Source: Epiperipatus broadwayi
Taxonomy: Eukaryota; Onychophora; Udeonychophora; Euonychophora; Peripatidae
Direction of reading: 5' to 3'
Length of the DNA stretch: 64,000 nucleotides
Assembly (NCBI GenBank): GCA_028023455.1
Contig: JAQFVV010012394.1
Span: forward strand, 24,012,900-24,076,899
The notes under the pieces were generated by a model. The model ran no database searches. It was given only the letters and a program-made list of their open reading frames with translations, and had not been told where the DNA came from. This document shows positions 38,035 to 48,969 of the stretch, piece by piece. How positions within the stretch are numbered: position 1 is the first letter of the stretch; every line of letters starts with the position of its first letter. A program made the position numbers and the translations under genes.

Positions 38035-38850
38035 TGATACTATTTCATCTAATTTTAAATGTAATTTGGGGGTTCCTCAGGGTAGTATTTTAGCACCTAT
38101 GCTTTTTAACATTTATATGAATGATCTTAAGGATTGCTTAAAATATTTTTATCTTTTGTGCTATGCAGATGACTGTAAAATCGTTAGAAGAATCATATCT
38201 GTGTTTGATTGCACTCTTCTTCAAAATGATATAGATAATTTTAGTGCTTGATGTGATCTAAATAATATGACTGTTAATTTCAGTAAATGTTCCTTAGTCT
38301 CGTATTCTAAAAAATCTAAAGTTTTACATTTTTCTTATTTTATTAATTCTCACAAAATTATTTCTGTTGAATCCCAAAAAGATTTGGGAGTTATATTTTC
38401 TAGTAATGGATCCTTTCTTCCTCATTTGGAAATGATTAATCTTTGGATTTGAAATATTTTTATAAAATTGTTAATAAACAGGTTATTTTATCAGATATAG
38501 TTTCAACTATCTCTGTTAGGTCTTTGAGTTATGATACTAGGTCTACTTGTGTATATCAGATTCAAACATGCCGTTCTAATATTCTTAAATTTTCTCCTTT
38601 ATTTAGGTTACCCTCTTTATATAATCAAATTGGGAGTAACCTTAATCTGTGTGACATTGATTATAAGAAATTTTGTAATCTTGTTAAACTGAAATGTGAA
38701 GTTTGATTTTGTCTTTTAAATTTTACTTCATTATGTATACATTTATATTTTCATTTTATGTTATATGTTTTATTTTCACTTTTATTGTATGTGCAAGCTG
38801 TAATTGGCTTTATGCTGTTGTTTAGCACTTAAATAAATGAATTTAATTGA

Positions 38851-38852
<2 letters not shown>
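38035..38852 (+). mobile_element. Jockey/CR1-like LINE, RT fragment with internal deletion
   Basis: Plus-strand text gives RT motif B GVPQGSILAPMLFNIYMNDL (38066 on) and motif C LLCYADDCKI, with the catalytic YADD at 38162-38173, then MTVNFSKCSLVSYSKKSKVL and DLGVIFSSNGSF. Near 38440-38450 the frame jumps to LKYFYKIVNKQVI and FSPLFRLPSLYNQIGSN, sequence that normally lies about 200 residues further on, so an internal deletion is inferred. A stop at 38249-38251 also breaks it. The 3' end is AATAAATGAATTTAATTGA followed by an ATT microsatellite. Confidence 0.82.
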
Positions 38853-38918
<66 letters not shown>

Positions 38919-38935
38919 CATCATCATCATCATCA

Positions 38936-38982
<47 letters not shown>
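38853..38982. repeat. ATT microsatellite with ATC core, LINE tail
   Basis: (ATT)n, then a short (ATC)n block at about 38918-38938, then (ATT)n again. It sits directly at the 3' end of the LINE and probably grew from its tail. Confidence 0.95.
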
Positions 38983-39435
38983 ATCAGCTAACTTTACCTA
39001 ATTTTATTAAACATCCAGTAGGAAGCAGTTTAGTTATAATGGTCCTAAATTATTTAATATGTATTTATAAGAGATTGTTCTGTGAATTTAATGAACACTA
39101 GTTATTTGATTTTTAAAAAGCATTTATGGCACTGGTTATATTATGCTAAGCATTAGTTTTATTTTATTTTGTTTTATTTTATTTATATTTTTTTTGTTTA
39201 TATTGTATGTTATGTTGTAATTATTTACTACTGTGATTGAATTGTCAAATGCAATATCTGTGTGGTTTTAATATTTTATGTTATATTTATATATTTTTGT
39301 ATTTTATTGTTTTTTAGTGGTTACATTTAAATTCTTCACACAAGATTTTTCTTGTATGGAATTTTATCTCATTGTATTATACATTTATTGTTTGCTTCAT
39401 AATGAATAAATAAAATGAATGAATAAATATATAAA
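38983..39435 (+). mobile_element. Second LINE 3' end of the same style
   Basis: It contains a frame reading QFSYNGPKLFNMYL, the usual last coding motif of Jockey/CR1-like RT proteins, followed by 3' UTR with AATGAATAAATAAAATGAAT and another ATT microsatellite tail. It is severely 5' truncated. Its tail resembles that of the upstream LINE, suggesting the same family inserted next to or into the first tail. Confidence 0.6.
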
Positions 39436-39438
39436 TGA

Positions 39439-39477
<39 letters not shown>

Positions 39478-39552
39478 GTTGTTGTTGTTGTTGCTGCTGC
39501 TATAGCTGCTGCTGCTACTGCTACTGATACTGATACTACTACTACTACTACC
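39436..39552. repeat. Compound microsatellite: ATT, GTT, GCT, ACT
   Basis: Blocks of (ATT)n, (GTT)n, GCT-type and (ACT)n triplets follow one another. It is the meeting point of the tails of two LINEs in opposite orientation: the plus-strand one on the left and the minus-strand one on the right. Confidence 0.95.
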
Positions 39553-40200
39553 TTTCAAAGGACTTTATTCAATAACTTAAAAAAGGTTACACAATTTTTT
39601 TCCACATTATTCTTGATTATTATACAGACAGTCAATTGTTTGTAAAACTGACAGAGGTATAAAAGTTCACATATGTGCAGTAAGTTGTTTAAACTCCTGA
39701 TTAAAGTTCAAAAGTTCACAATCATATAATGTTTTTTCAATGGTGGCAAGTTGTAACTTTTTCATTTAACATTTCTAAATCTTTTGTGACTTCCTATTTT
39801 TTATAAGTTTGAAGGTAACTGCAAAAGAGACCAGGTGTCAATAAACGTTGTGTGATTTGTTATTCTTTTATGTCTTTCACATATACTATCCAGTTTATTT
39901 TTGAATGTGTTCAGGTGCCTTCTTGGATTATTGTACATGAATTTACACTTTGTACACCATAAAGCATAGAGAATGAATACATTGATTCTTATTTCAGCAA
40001 AAACTTCTTTTTTGAATGAGGCAAATAGGCATTCCATATTTATTCTTTTATTTTTGAATAGTGTATTTATTATTGAATGGATGCTATTTAGTCCTAGACA
40101 CGAGAAAAAAATATGATCCTGTATTTCTGAGTCTCTGTGGAAGAGGTTACACAAATTTAAGGAATGATTATTAGGTGTTTGTTTTCTACTTGATTACTTT
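39553..40200 (-). mobile_element. LINE 3' end with zf-RVT-like C-terminal domain
   Basis: Minus-strand frame 40154-39801 reads CNLFHRDSEIQDHIFFSCLG then LNSIHSIINTLFKN and ALWCTKCKFMYNN. The Cys...Glu...His...Cys pattern is that of the zinc-binding domain following the reverse transcriptase of L1/Tx1-like LINEs. The first Cys pair is incomplete at the frame start. The 3' end reads TTATTGAATAAAGTCCTTTG followed by TAG triplets. It is 5' truncated and similar in type to the LINE at 12781-13920. Confidence 0.75.
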
Positions 40201-43200
40201 ATGATCTCAAAAAATCAAAAGGCATTTTTTTATTTAACATTTACACATGTGTGCGTGTATAGTAAGATAATATTTCAATACCAAGTGTATTCTGCAATAT
40301 ATCTATCATATCAGCGCATTTATCATCGAATGATCATTTGGAAAGAATGTGAAAGCTTGAAACTATTTAATTCTCTTTTTTAAAAAACATTGCAATAATA
40401 GGGTTTAATTTTGATTTATTTATATATAAGCCCATGCTTGTGAACAATATAATTTATCTATACATAAATCAGAAGGAACACTTTAATATATTTATGAGGT
40501 TACTTCTTTAATCTTTGAAACGACATCCATTTTAATGTAACAATCAGAATTGAAAAAATTATTTTAGGATTCTTATTTTTATTAAAATAGCATTTAAATG
40601 CATTGTTCTATAAATATTTTTATTATACTTAATTCAGTAGAAAAAAATTGATTTGTTACCATTGTTATGCTACCTACTGTATGTTTGAATAATAAATAGA
40701 TGCTTAATGGTATGCTTAATAATTTTTTTCCCAGTGCTGACTTATTCAACATATGTAGACCAGTTTCTATTTCATAGCGTTTAGCTTTTATCAATGAGGA
40801 TCTTTTTTATCTGGGAGCAGTATATCTAAATCTTTTGTATCTAATCCACATTTCTTAAAGCAATCATGCCTTAACTTTTTTATATTACTTCCAAACTAGC
40901 AGCCCAAATTAAAAAACAAATTAAGGTCAATTTTTTTTTAATCTAAACAAAATTTTCTTGTATAATCATATATCCCTTACAATAGTTATGCATTATAACA
41001 ATTTTGTGGAAACTTTAGCAATCAACAGATACCAGGGAGTTTAAATTGAAAACAACATGTTTAACACTTTGACTGGTATATTGATAACAAAGCAAAGAAG
41101 TAAATGATGGATTCTGGTGAAAAAGTGCTTTAAATTTTAAAATTTCAGTTTTATACCTGATGGAAACGATAATCTAGCAACTTTTATAGAAATGTATAAT
41201 AAAATAAGACTGAATAAAGATTTATTAAACAATAATATCTGCCATCAATGTATTACTAAAATTTACCTAGGTGGCATAAATATAGTAAAAGAAACACAAA
41301 ATTTTTACTCAACAGCATTATATAAAACGAAACCATGTTGAAATTGTGACACATGGACCAAAGGACAATTAACATAAATTAAAAAAGGGAAAATTTATCA
41401 AGAGTATGCATTATTGAACTAATAGGGAATGAACTGAAACTGTTAGTCTTGTAGTATTATGTGATAAAACTTCATATGTCATCAGCTGCAGTTGATTGCA
41501 GTGACTGAATCAAAATGCATTATAAAATACAGATTAACTCTATATTTTATGCAATTTAATTCTTGTTCTTTAGCTATGTAATTCTATCAGTAACATTAAT
41601 AAGTACAATGATTTGCTGAGCATTGCTTTTGACCTCGGGGGGGGGGGGGCTTCAGCTTATAGGCAAAATTGGTTTTATTACTGAAAAGCTGGTTAATCTG
41701 TAAATGCATTATTTACATATCCCACTTCTGGGACAAGGCTATGCAAGACTTTTTTGGTTTTCTTGTGATGTTATTCTTTTGTGTCTTTGCAATCAGCACA
41801 AACTATTTTACTATTCAATACTATATTAGAATAACGAATATATTAAAAAAATGTTAATTTAAGAAAAATATTGTATAGCTTTAGTAACACAATATAGCCA
41901 AATAAATATAACATAATAAATTATATTCAAAATTAGCACAGATATAATGACACGCACGTTACATATGAAAAATTTTATTTGATTTTATATAACAATACTT
42001 TTATTTTAAATTTAAATGCTTTTATTTATTTGTGGTTTAAATAAAAAAAAATAAAAAGTTTTATTTTATATATATGAATTTTATTTTTATTAGGATAAAA
42101 ATAATTATTTAAACAAAGACCTTAATCAACAGATTGTAAGTAATAAGAGGAAATAAACTATAGAATATTTAATTAGGGTTTTACATAAAATAAATAGAAA
42201 ATAAGAGATAAAATTTGTATTATATTTTTATGATATCAGAACTAATTTTTGTGGAATGATCTCTTATCCTTAATCTCTAGTTATGCTTGTTATACATTAC
42301 ATTTTATTTCCTACTTTTTTTTTTTTTTGGTTACAAAATTTTAAATTCTTTTACAAATAGAAATTTCTTACAATAGCTTTTCTTAGTAATTATGAAATTA
42401 AAATTCTCCAAAAACTTCCATATATATGGTGTGCAATAGATAACAGTTTGCTTTTTTTCTTTGATCTATATTCTTGTGCTTATCACCAAAGTAGACGTCA
42501 TTCTTAAACTAATATGTAACTAACAGAAACCTCCACATATAACAAAGCATTTTATGTATTGATAACTTACACCTAAGAAATTTCTATAAAATTAGCTTTA
42601 TCAGAATTATCTAGGTGCTTCTGAAGTAGCTAAAATTATATCACCTATGTGCTAACTATATAAAAAATCTAATATTAATAACTATCAATGACATATCTTT
42701 CAAATATGTGTAGAATCAATGATAACAAAAAAATATTTTGAATTTGGGGTCCTAAACAAGTTTGTGACTAAATCTTTAAAATCAACACACAAAAAAAGGT
42801 ATTTTGTGCCATCAATATTAAACTTTGCATTTCAATACAGAGCTTTTATAAAATAAAAAATATATAAAAAATAAAAGTGTTTATTATCTCTGATCAAGTT
42901 ACACTGCTGTGTAAATTTTAATTTGAGTACAAACTTCTCTTATTAATCTCTGTTGTCTCCTTACTATAATATTCTATGGCAAACTGAATAGTCCAAGAAG
43001 TCTGTAATTCACTGCAAACTAGTGAATATGATTACAGTACTAGTGGTAGTTTAAAGCCTTGCAGCATCTGGTGGATAGATATCATATCAGTAAATCACAA
43101 CCCTTTCTATACAAATATCAACAATGAAATACCTAATGAAGATTAACGTTTGATAGTTAAAAATTCTATATATTGTAAATTTTGTGGCACCTCTGTGATA

Positions 43201-43952
43201 GATGCTGGCCATTATTTTTAACTTTTGGCTGACTATTATATAATTATTTTGCATGAATACTCATTTATGTTGGCTTTCATTCTGATATCTATACTTCAAT
43301 GATTAAATCTATATTGTTTAGCTATGATATCAAGTATTATTATATTAAAAATAATCTCTTATAATGAATGCATTTAATATTTGTAAATGATAATCATACG
43401 GTTAGTCATTCAGAAGATCACATGATGTTTAAAAACTAAAATTGGCAGGTTTATCTAAAAACTAATGTATGATTGTAATATCATTTGTTTTTGAGTTTAT
43501 CACTTGTTATCCCATTAAATTTCATAAAATACATATTTAAGTCTTGAGATAGAGATAGACAGACAATTTATTGTTGTTTCAATTTTACAATTATTAATTC
43601 TAAATAACTAATTCACAAATAATTTTTATATAATAACCCAAACAACATAGAGGTTTTAAAAACTATATCAATTGTGAATGAAATCATCACAACAATACAA
43701 GTAACATCTAAAAAACTGAGAATAGATAACATCAAATAACATAATGGACTTGTTACAGATATAAAAAAAATTAAAAAATTAAGTTATTTGAAAATTCACA
43801 TATTGATTCATACTAATATTTTATAGTTTAAATATATTCACAGCTACAAAAATTATGCTAATATTAATAAAATTAAAAATATTTTATAAATGGGTATTCT
43901 GATTTGAAACAAATTAATACATATTAAATAAATGTATAAGTCAAAAACTTAC
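40201..43952. other. Long AT-rich stretch, no assigned gene
   Basis: A G13 run lies at 41637-41649. Two coding-like fragments, 40600-40890 (minus) and 41149-41341 (plus), are described under findings. The rest is AT-rich with T-runs and shows no recognisable element. Confidence 0.4.
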
Positions 43953-44069
43953 TTCATTCTTATAGGATATCAATTCTTCTTCAGAAAAACTACTGATGTA
44001 CTCTGAAGCTACAACTTCTCCAAATAAACTTTTAAGTACTTCAATGCAAATTGCCCATTTAGGAATTTT
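43953..44069 (-). CDS. Candidate 117-bp exon, unidentified protein
   Basis: On the minus strand, 39 codons read KIPKWAICIEVLKSLFGEVV then ASEYISSFSEEELISYKNE. They end exactly at a strong donor, GAATGAA|GTAAGT. The proposed acceptor (ATATTTAAG at 44070-44071) is weak. The frame stays open another 57 codons upstream, though that part is AT-driven and unlike coding sequence. The peptide looks like a real amphipathic, soluble segment. I do not recognise it. It lies just downstream, on the same strand, of a decayed LTR element with which it shares no motif. Confidence 0.4.
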
Positions 44070-44244
44070 CTTAAATATATAGATTTTATAAATCAAAACC
44101 TCACAAACAACATTCATTAAAATGTTTATTAAGTAAAAAAAACATGAGTCTACATTGTACAATAACATTATAAATTTATTTAAACACACATTGATTACAT
44201 AAATAATATTTACTAAGGCTGTAACCTCAAGAATATGCATGTAA

Positions 44245-44350
44245 AAATGCGATATTAGGGACCTCTACAGGTCTTAACCACAAGCTTATGCTTTGGAAGA
44301 AAAGAGAGGAACCCTTCTTTACTTCAACCTACTTTCTATTTAAATAGGTG
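44245..44350 (-). mobile_element. Truncated copy of the TTAA-type element of 5.9 kb
   Basis: On the minus strand it aligns with 6320-6415: AAAGTAGGTTGAAGTAAAGA, then TGTGGTTAAGACCTGTAGAG and GTCCCTAATATCGC against GTCCCTACTATCAA. The outer end of the arm is missing. It abuts the protease region of the LTR element. Confidence 0.65.
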
Positions 44351-44515
44351 AAGCTGAAGTGGTTAGATCTTCTGTTGGTACAAGCATGATGTCTTTAACC
44401 AATTTCTTTATTTCCTCTGCTATTTTTTCTTTCTTGCATATGGAATCTTTTACGTTCTACAAATTATAGGCACTGCTTTGGGCAATAATTTTTAATGACA
44501 CAGGTTTTATTTTTA

Positions 44516-44869
44516 TCACTCCTCATTCCCTATTGAAAAGTTTAGGAAAACGCTGTCTAATGTTTTTTCAAGGTCAATATTTTTGACCCAAGCAATTTTT
44601 ATTCCAAGTTGCTGAAACCAATCATGGCCAATGAGAAGATTTATAGGAGTATGGACTATATATAACAGCAATGTAACTATTTTTATTGTATTCTTTGAAG
44701 TAATTGGAGCCTGAATTACTCCTTTAATTTTAATAGAATTACCATAGATGTCTTGCGCTTTCAGATTTGTATGCATAAGTCTAGGTGGCTGTCTCATATC
44801 TGCCACAATGGTTTTCCAATCTTTAAAGGAAAGTAAAGACACCCCATTACCGCTGTCAATTTCCATCAA
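44516..44869 (-). pseudogene. Retropepsin-like aspartic protease fragment
   Basis: Open minus-strand frame of 117 codons. The catalytic motif appears near the start as MEIDSGNGVSLLS (DSG in place of the commoner DTG), and the C-terminal hallmark as INLLIGHDWFQQLGI. Spacing fits a single retropepsin domain of Ty3/Gypsy type. It normally cleaves the gag-pol polyprotein. The frame ends shortly after the domain and there is no downstream RT, so it is a remnant. Confidence 0.75.
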
Positions 44870-45009
44870 TAGGGGTTTTCTGTAAATTTTGGAAAGTCAT
44901 TGCAAATTTTTGTGATTGTTCCATAGACACATTATTAGTCATCGAAAATTCATCTTGCTTAAAATGCTCTTGGCTTCTATTTTTTGTGTAATTATTGACT
45001 TTTTTATTT

Positions 45010-45720
45010 CAGCACATTTTTTGCAAATGGCCAACTGTATTATAATGTTTACAGCATTGGTCCTTATATAAACACTCATATGCCATGTGATCTAATTTTC
45101 CACAGCAAAAGCACTTAATTTGACTTTTTTTATACATCAATTACTCCACTTTGATCAGGAAACCTTCTTTCAGGTTTGTCAACATTGTGGATTTCATAAG
45201 GATTATTGTCCACTACTTTTATAGCCGCAAATTCTTTAGCTTGCTGTAACACCAGTTCATGAGTTATACCACATTTGATAGTTTTTTTATAAATGATATC
45301 CTTACATGTCAATAACTGCTGTCTCAGACTGTCACTGCTCATACCACATAAAAATTCTTCAAGGAGAGCTTCCTCCAGGTATGAGTCATAGATGCAGTTT
45401 TTTGTGAGTTCACGCAGAGCACTATCATAATCTTGTGTTCGCTCATTCTTGCCTTGACAGAAATTTCTGAAGTGAAGGCTGGCTATAGGTGTAGACTCAC
45501 ATGGATTAAAATAGTCAGACAAATGATCTTTGATCTTTTCAAATGTTAATTCTTCCAGGATTTGGGGTTCACAAAGCCTGTTTGCAATTTTGATTACCAC
45601 TTTTCCAGTGAAACACAATAAGGTTGCTGTTCTACATTTATTGTCCTTTACTCTGTTAATAATTAAAAGTTTCTCTATTTGTTCGACATACAGGGGCCAC
45701 TCACTTGCCTCTCTGATGTC
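45010..45720 (-). pseudogene. Gag-like protein with two zinc knuckles
   Basis: The main frame (45618-45130, open further upstream without an ATG) reads WPLYVEQIEKLL, then ELTFEKIKDHLSDYF, FRNFCQGKNERTQDYDSAL and LLEEFLCGMSSDSLRQQLL. This is the capsid-like retrotransposon gag domain. A shift after the stop near 45130 continues into CFCCGKLDHMAYEC, an intact CX2CX4HX4C knuckle, and CKHYNTVGHLQKMC, where the second Cys is Tyr. Gag packages the element RNA. It is inactive as it stands. Confidence 0.75.
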
Positions 45721-45932
45721 AAATTATATTTCTGGATACATTACAGACTTAGCCAATTTAGCAAAAAAAATCTTTCTTATTTTAGTAATTTATCACCTAA
45801 TGAAATCAATTATTTAGACACCAACATATTTGGCTGTCAATGCGCTAATTGTTATCACTGACAATTTGCTGAGGGTTAGACCACTGAGGTTCATAATCAA
45901 GACTGTGACTATGCCAATTGCTGTGTCTATTG

Positions 45933-45941
45933 CCTGTTGGA

Positions 45942-45979
<38 letters not shown>

Positions 45980-45992
45980 TCCAACAGGCCCT

Positions 45993-46029
<37 letters not shown>

Positions 46030-46039
46030 CACAAGGGCC
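45933..46039. repeat. Two adjacent AT-cored palindromes sharing two bases
   Basis: 45933-45988 is CCTGTTGGATTCAT(AT)n ATGAATCCAACAGG, a perfect palindrome. 45987-46039 is GGCCCTTGTG(TA)n CACAAGGGCC with one interrupting base. They overlap at GG. Both would extrude as hairpins or cruciforms. Confidence 0.95.
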
Positions 46040-46042
46040 CAA

Positions 46043-47206
46043 AAGTATAGCAAAAACAATAATAAAAATCAATACAACCTGTTTATAGTTCCTGAGTTTA
46101 CTTTTGAATGTCCAGAAGTAAACTTCTCCACAAGGCTAAGTGAAGCAGGGAGCTGACTGGAGCACCTGAGGAAATGGCACATCTGCCTTTCAAGAGCTTC
46201 ACTTCTCAAGTGTCCTGATTCAGTTCTATTCTAGATCGGTTTTTCTCTCTCCTTGTTTTTAGAGTAGCCTCCCATGATTGGTTATACACTGTCCACATGG
46301 TGGTCATCTCTTTAGTTACATTATTTGATCCCTGCAATTACCTTAGACTTGTCTATTGTAAGCAATGGCTTTGTTTACATTATCTTAATCCTTTACTTGC
46401 ATTCATCTAACTTTCTTGATAAGTTAGTTTATAGCTTTTCATTAATTAAACTATTTAATTAGTCTAATGCTTTTATAAAATATTGTAAATGTCATTGGCA
46501 TCCATGCACATACATTTAGTTTACTGTTATCATTTATAATACTTATTTCGTGTATATATAAATAAATATACACACACAATTAGAAATCTGTTTAGTTTTC
46601 ACTTATAATTATTATTTGACTAATAATATGTATTTTGTGTATACATAAATATATACACACACACATTTAGCAAAAAGTTTACTTTAAAGAGTTTTTTTAT
46701 AAATTCAGATTGCCAAAGGGCAAAACACTGTATCATTTATTATTATAAAGTCTTACTAGTTTAAGAAAATCCATCAAAGAGGGGACAAAATTTAACTAAA
46801 TAAAAAATAGAGTTAAAATGTGTATAAGGAAATCATATAATATAAATGTAAAATTCTCAAAAATTTCTCGATAAATAAATTAAAACAATGGAAAATAATT
46901 AAAATGTTATCTTATCCAAAACTAAATTAATCTACACACACATACAGATGAAAACACAATATAGATATAATTAATAATACTAATAAAATAGATTAAACTA
47001 CATGCATGTGAGAATTGGAGAAACAATATGGACTGACCTAAAAGGCCTAAAAATCTATTATTCTGGCATTCTGCCTCTTGTGACTTTTAATTGATAGCAA
47101 TTGTAAGATTAAAATTGTGATCAAAGTGTTAACATGCATTGCTAAGGAGTTATTGGAGTATGCAGCTAGCCTCCAGCCCCAGACCTCCAGAACACCAGAA
47201 ACCTAC
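46043..47206. other. Flank, no gene recognised
   Basis: 46090-46400 is less AT-rich and may be untranslated or LTR sequence of the neighbouring retroelement, but no terminal repeat partner was found. The remainder is AT-rich. Confidence 0.35.
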
Positions 47207-47400
47207 CATTTATGATCAGAACAGTAAGAAATGTCTATCTTCATGAATGTAGGAATCATCCTGGAGCCATAAAAATTAAACAAATCCCAAATTGAACTGG
47301 TTGGTAATCCAAATTCATACAGTAAAAGAGAGTAAGAAGCCATATCCTTTGGATTACTGTACCCATCAAAATTGTATGTTAATTCAAGATGATTCACAGT
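47207..47400 (-). CDS. Candidate 194-bp exon, unidentified protein
   Basis: On the minus strand, acceptor ACTTTTACCCAG is followed by 64 codons plus two bases and donor AAATG|GTAGGT. The peptide reads TVNHLELTYNFDGYSNPKDM then ASYSLLLYEFGLPTSSIWDL and FNFYGSRMIPTFMKIDISYC. Its composition is balanced, unlike the AT-driven frames nearby, and it matches no transposon motif I know. It starts on a codon boundary, so it can follow the 48871-48969 exon directly. I consider this the best-supported unidentified exon in the window. Confidence 0.52.
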
Positions 47401-48870
47401 CTGGGTAAAAGTACCTTAAATCCAACCATATGTGAGATCAAATATCAAGAATACTTATGAATTCTAACCTGTTTACCCACCCTCTAAATCTAATAACTAA
47501 TTAACAACACTTTCATGGTAAACAATTAATCCTTTTTTAGTTCTGGCTAGCTACAAGGGCAGTTGAAGACGAGTCTCTGGGATTTGATCATTCAATTAGC
47601 ACAGGAGTGAGTTGATATAATGAGAATAAGTTTGGAATGTGAGTGTGCTATAGAGCCATAAAATAGCAGCACAATATTAATGGATAAGTAAAAAAAAATT
47701 AAATAAAATCAATTAGTAACAAACCATGGATAAATTAAGTTAAATTCAGACATATTTAATAAACATTTATCTATAATTCTCTAATGCCTTACTACTTAAT
47801 GTTCCATTTATTAACAGATAATTTTGTGATTATAATCTTAATGTGTATGCCTATTTCACAATAGTAGTATAAATTATATGCCTTTTTTTACAAATGGTTG
47901 ACTTCAATTCTTAGGTTGATGCCACTTCAATTATGTACAGAAAAGAGACAACTATATGTCAAGACCTTTGCTTATTATTATTAACTTCCACATGAACAAA
48001 AGATTTTCCAAGAGAGAAATTATTTGGCCATGTTTAAGAAATGGTTTAGAAATGATCAACATGCTTGAATATAAGCATCTCACAATATTTGCCAATGGCT
48101 ATGTTACATTTATAAAAGTAATAAAATCTAACCCAACCAGGATCAAATCACCATGAGGTGCTCAACCTGGAGAAAGTGGATTATATCCAGCACCTGAGTC
48201 ACATCACTGACATGAACTTAATCTCACTGCCCCAGCCCAGCGATACCAACATCAGGAATGAAAATTAATTTGTGCCATTGGCAAATTTTAAAATTTCAGG
48301 TGAAAACAAAAAAATCTCCAAAATTCACCAAGCTGAATGTACCTTGGATATTCTTTTATTTTTTTCAAGTCCTGATCGACATTTTATTTAAACCAGTGAA
48401 TCCATCACGTGATATCATTTTCAGGCAAAAAAGATAGCAAATCAAGTATAGTGCCAGATAATGTAAAACAAATACTAGATACAATTTTAAATTATTTAAC
48501 TTAAAATTACATTGAATGACATATTACATTTAACTAATAGTGAATTGACCCAGATTAGATTTCAACAAATAAATTTTTAATTTTATGCAAATATAATATT
48601 TCAGTTTACAGTGATATGTCTCTCCCCTCCAAAAAAATCTCAACAAAACATTTTAAGTTCAATATTATTAAACTCCTTCCCCCGCTTTTTAGGTATAAAA
48701 TATAATTAAATGGACACACTTGATCCAGCATCTTCCCTAAACCAAACCATTTATGCATAAGGTAAGTTTTCTGTGTACAATGAAATATAAAATATAGATC
48801 ATTTCACCTCGACAAAAAAGAAAAGGTTGATCTAACTAATAATCCCTTAGAACGAAATCTTAATTTTTAC
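47401..48870 (-). other. Putative intron between two candidate exons
   Basis: AT-rich. 47880-48260 is more complex, but its frames are broken by stops. No transposon was recognised. Confidence 0.35.
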
Positions 48871-48969
48871 CTGCCAACAGACATTGGTCAGGAAAAAAAG
48901 AATACATATTTTAAATAATTCTCTAATACGAGAATATGGTGGGTAGAACTTTATTGAGGTAAAAGCAAA
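48871..48969 (-). CDS. Candidate 99-bp exon, unidentified protein
   Basis: On the minus strand, acceptor TATGTATATTCCAG is followed by 33 codons, FAFTSIKFYPPYSRI then RELFKICILFFLTNVCWQ, ending at donor GGCAG|GTAAAA. Both ends fall on codon boundaries, as does the start of the next candidate exon at 47400, so the two can be joined without a frame break. A hydrophobic stretch (ICILFFL) could be a short membrane or core segment. Not recognised. Confidence 0.42.

Larger units (their letters stand above)
44351..45820 (-). mobile_element. Decayed LTR-type retroelement: gag, zinc knuckles, protease
   Basis: On the minus strand the order is gag (about 45720-45130), two CCHC knuckles (about 45115-45015) and a retropepsin-like protease (44869-44516). 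This is the 5' part of a Ty3/Gypsy-like polyprotein. Reverse transcriptase and integrase are absent; a TTAA-type repeat lies where pol should continue. No LTR was identified at either side. Frame changes between gag, knuckles and protease, and altered key residues, show it is inactive. Confidence 0.75.

Noticed and set aside
45830-46156. Open frames with Tyr-Ile repeats on both strands
   Set aside because: These are translations of the (AT)n palindromes.
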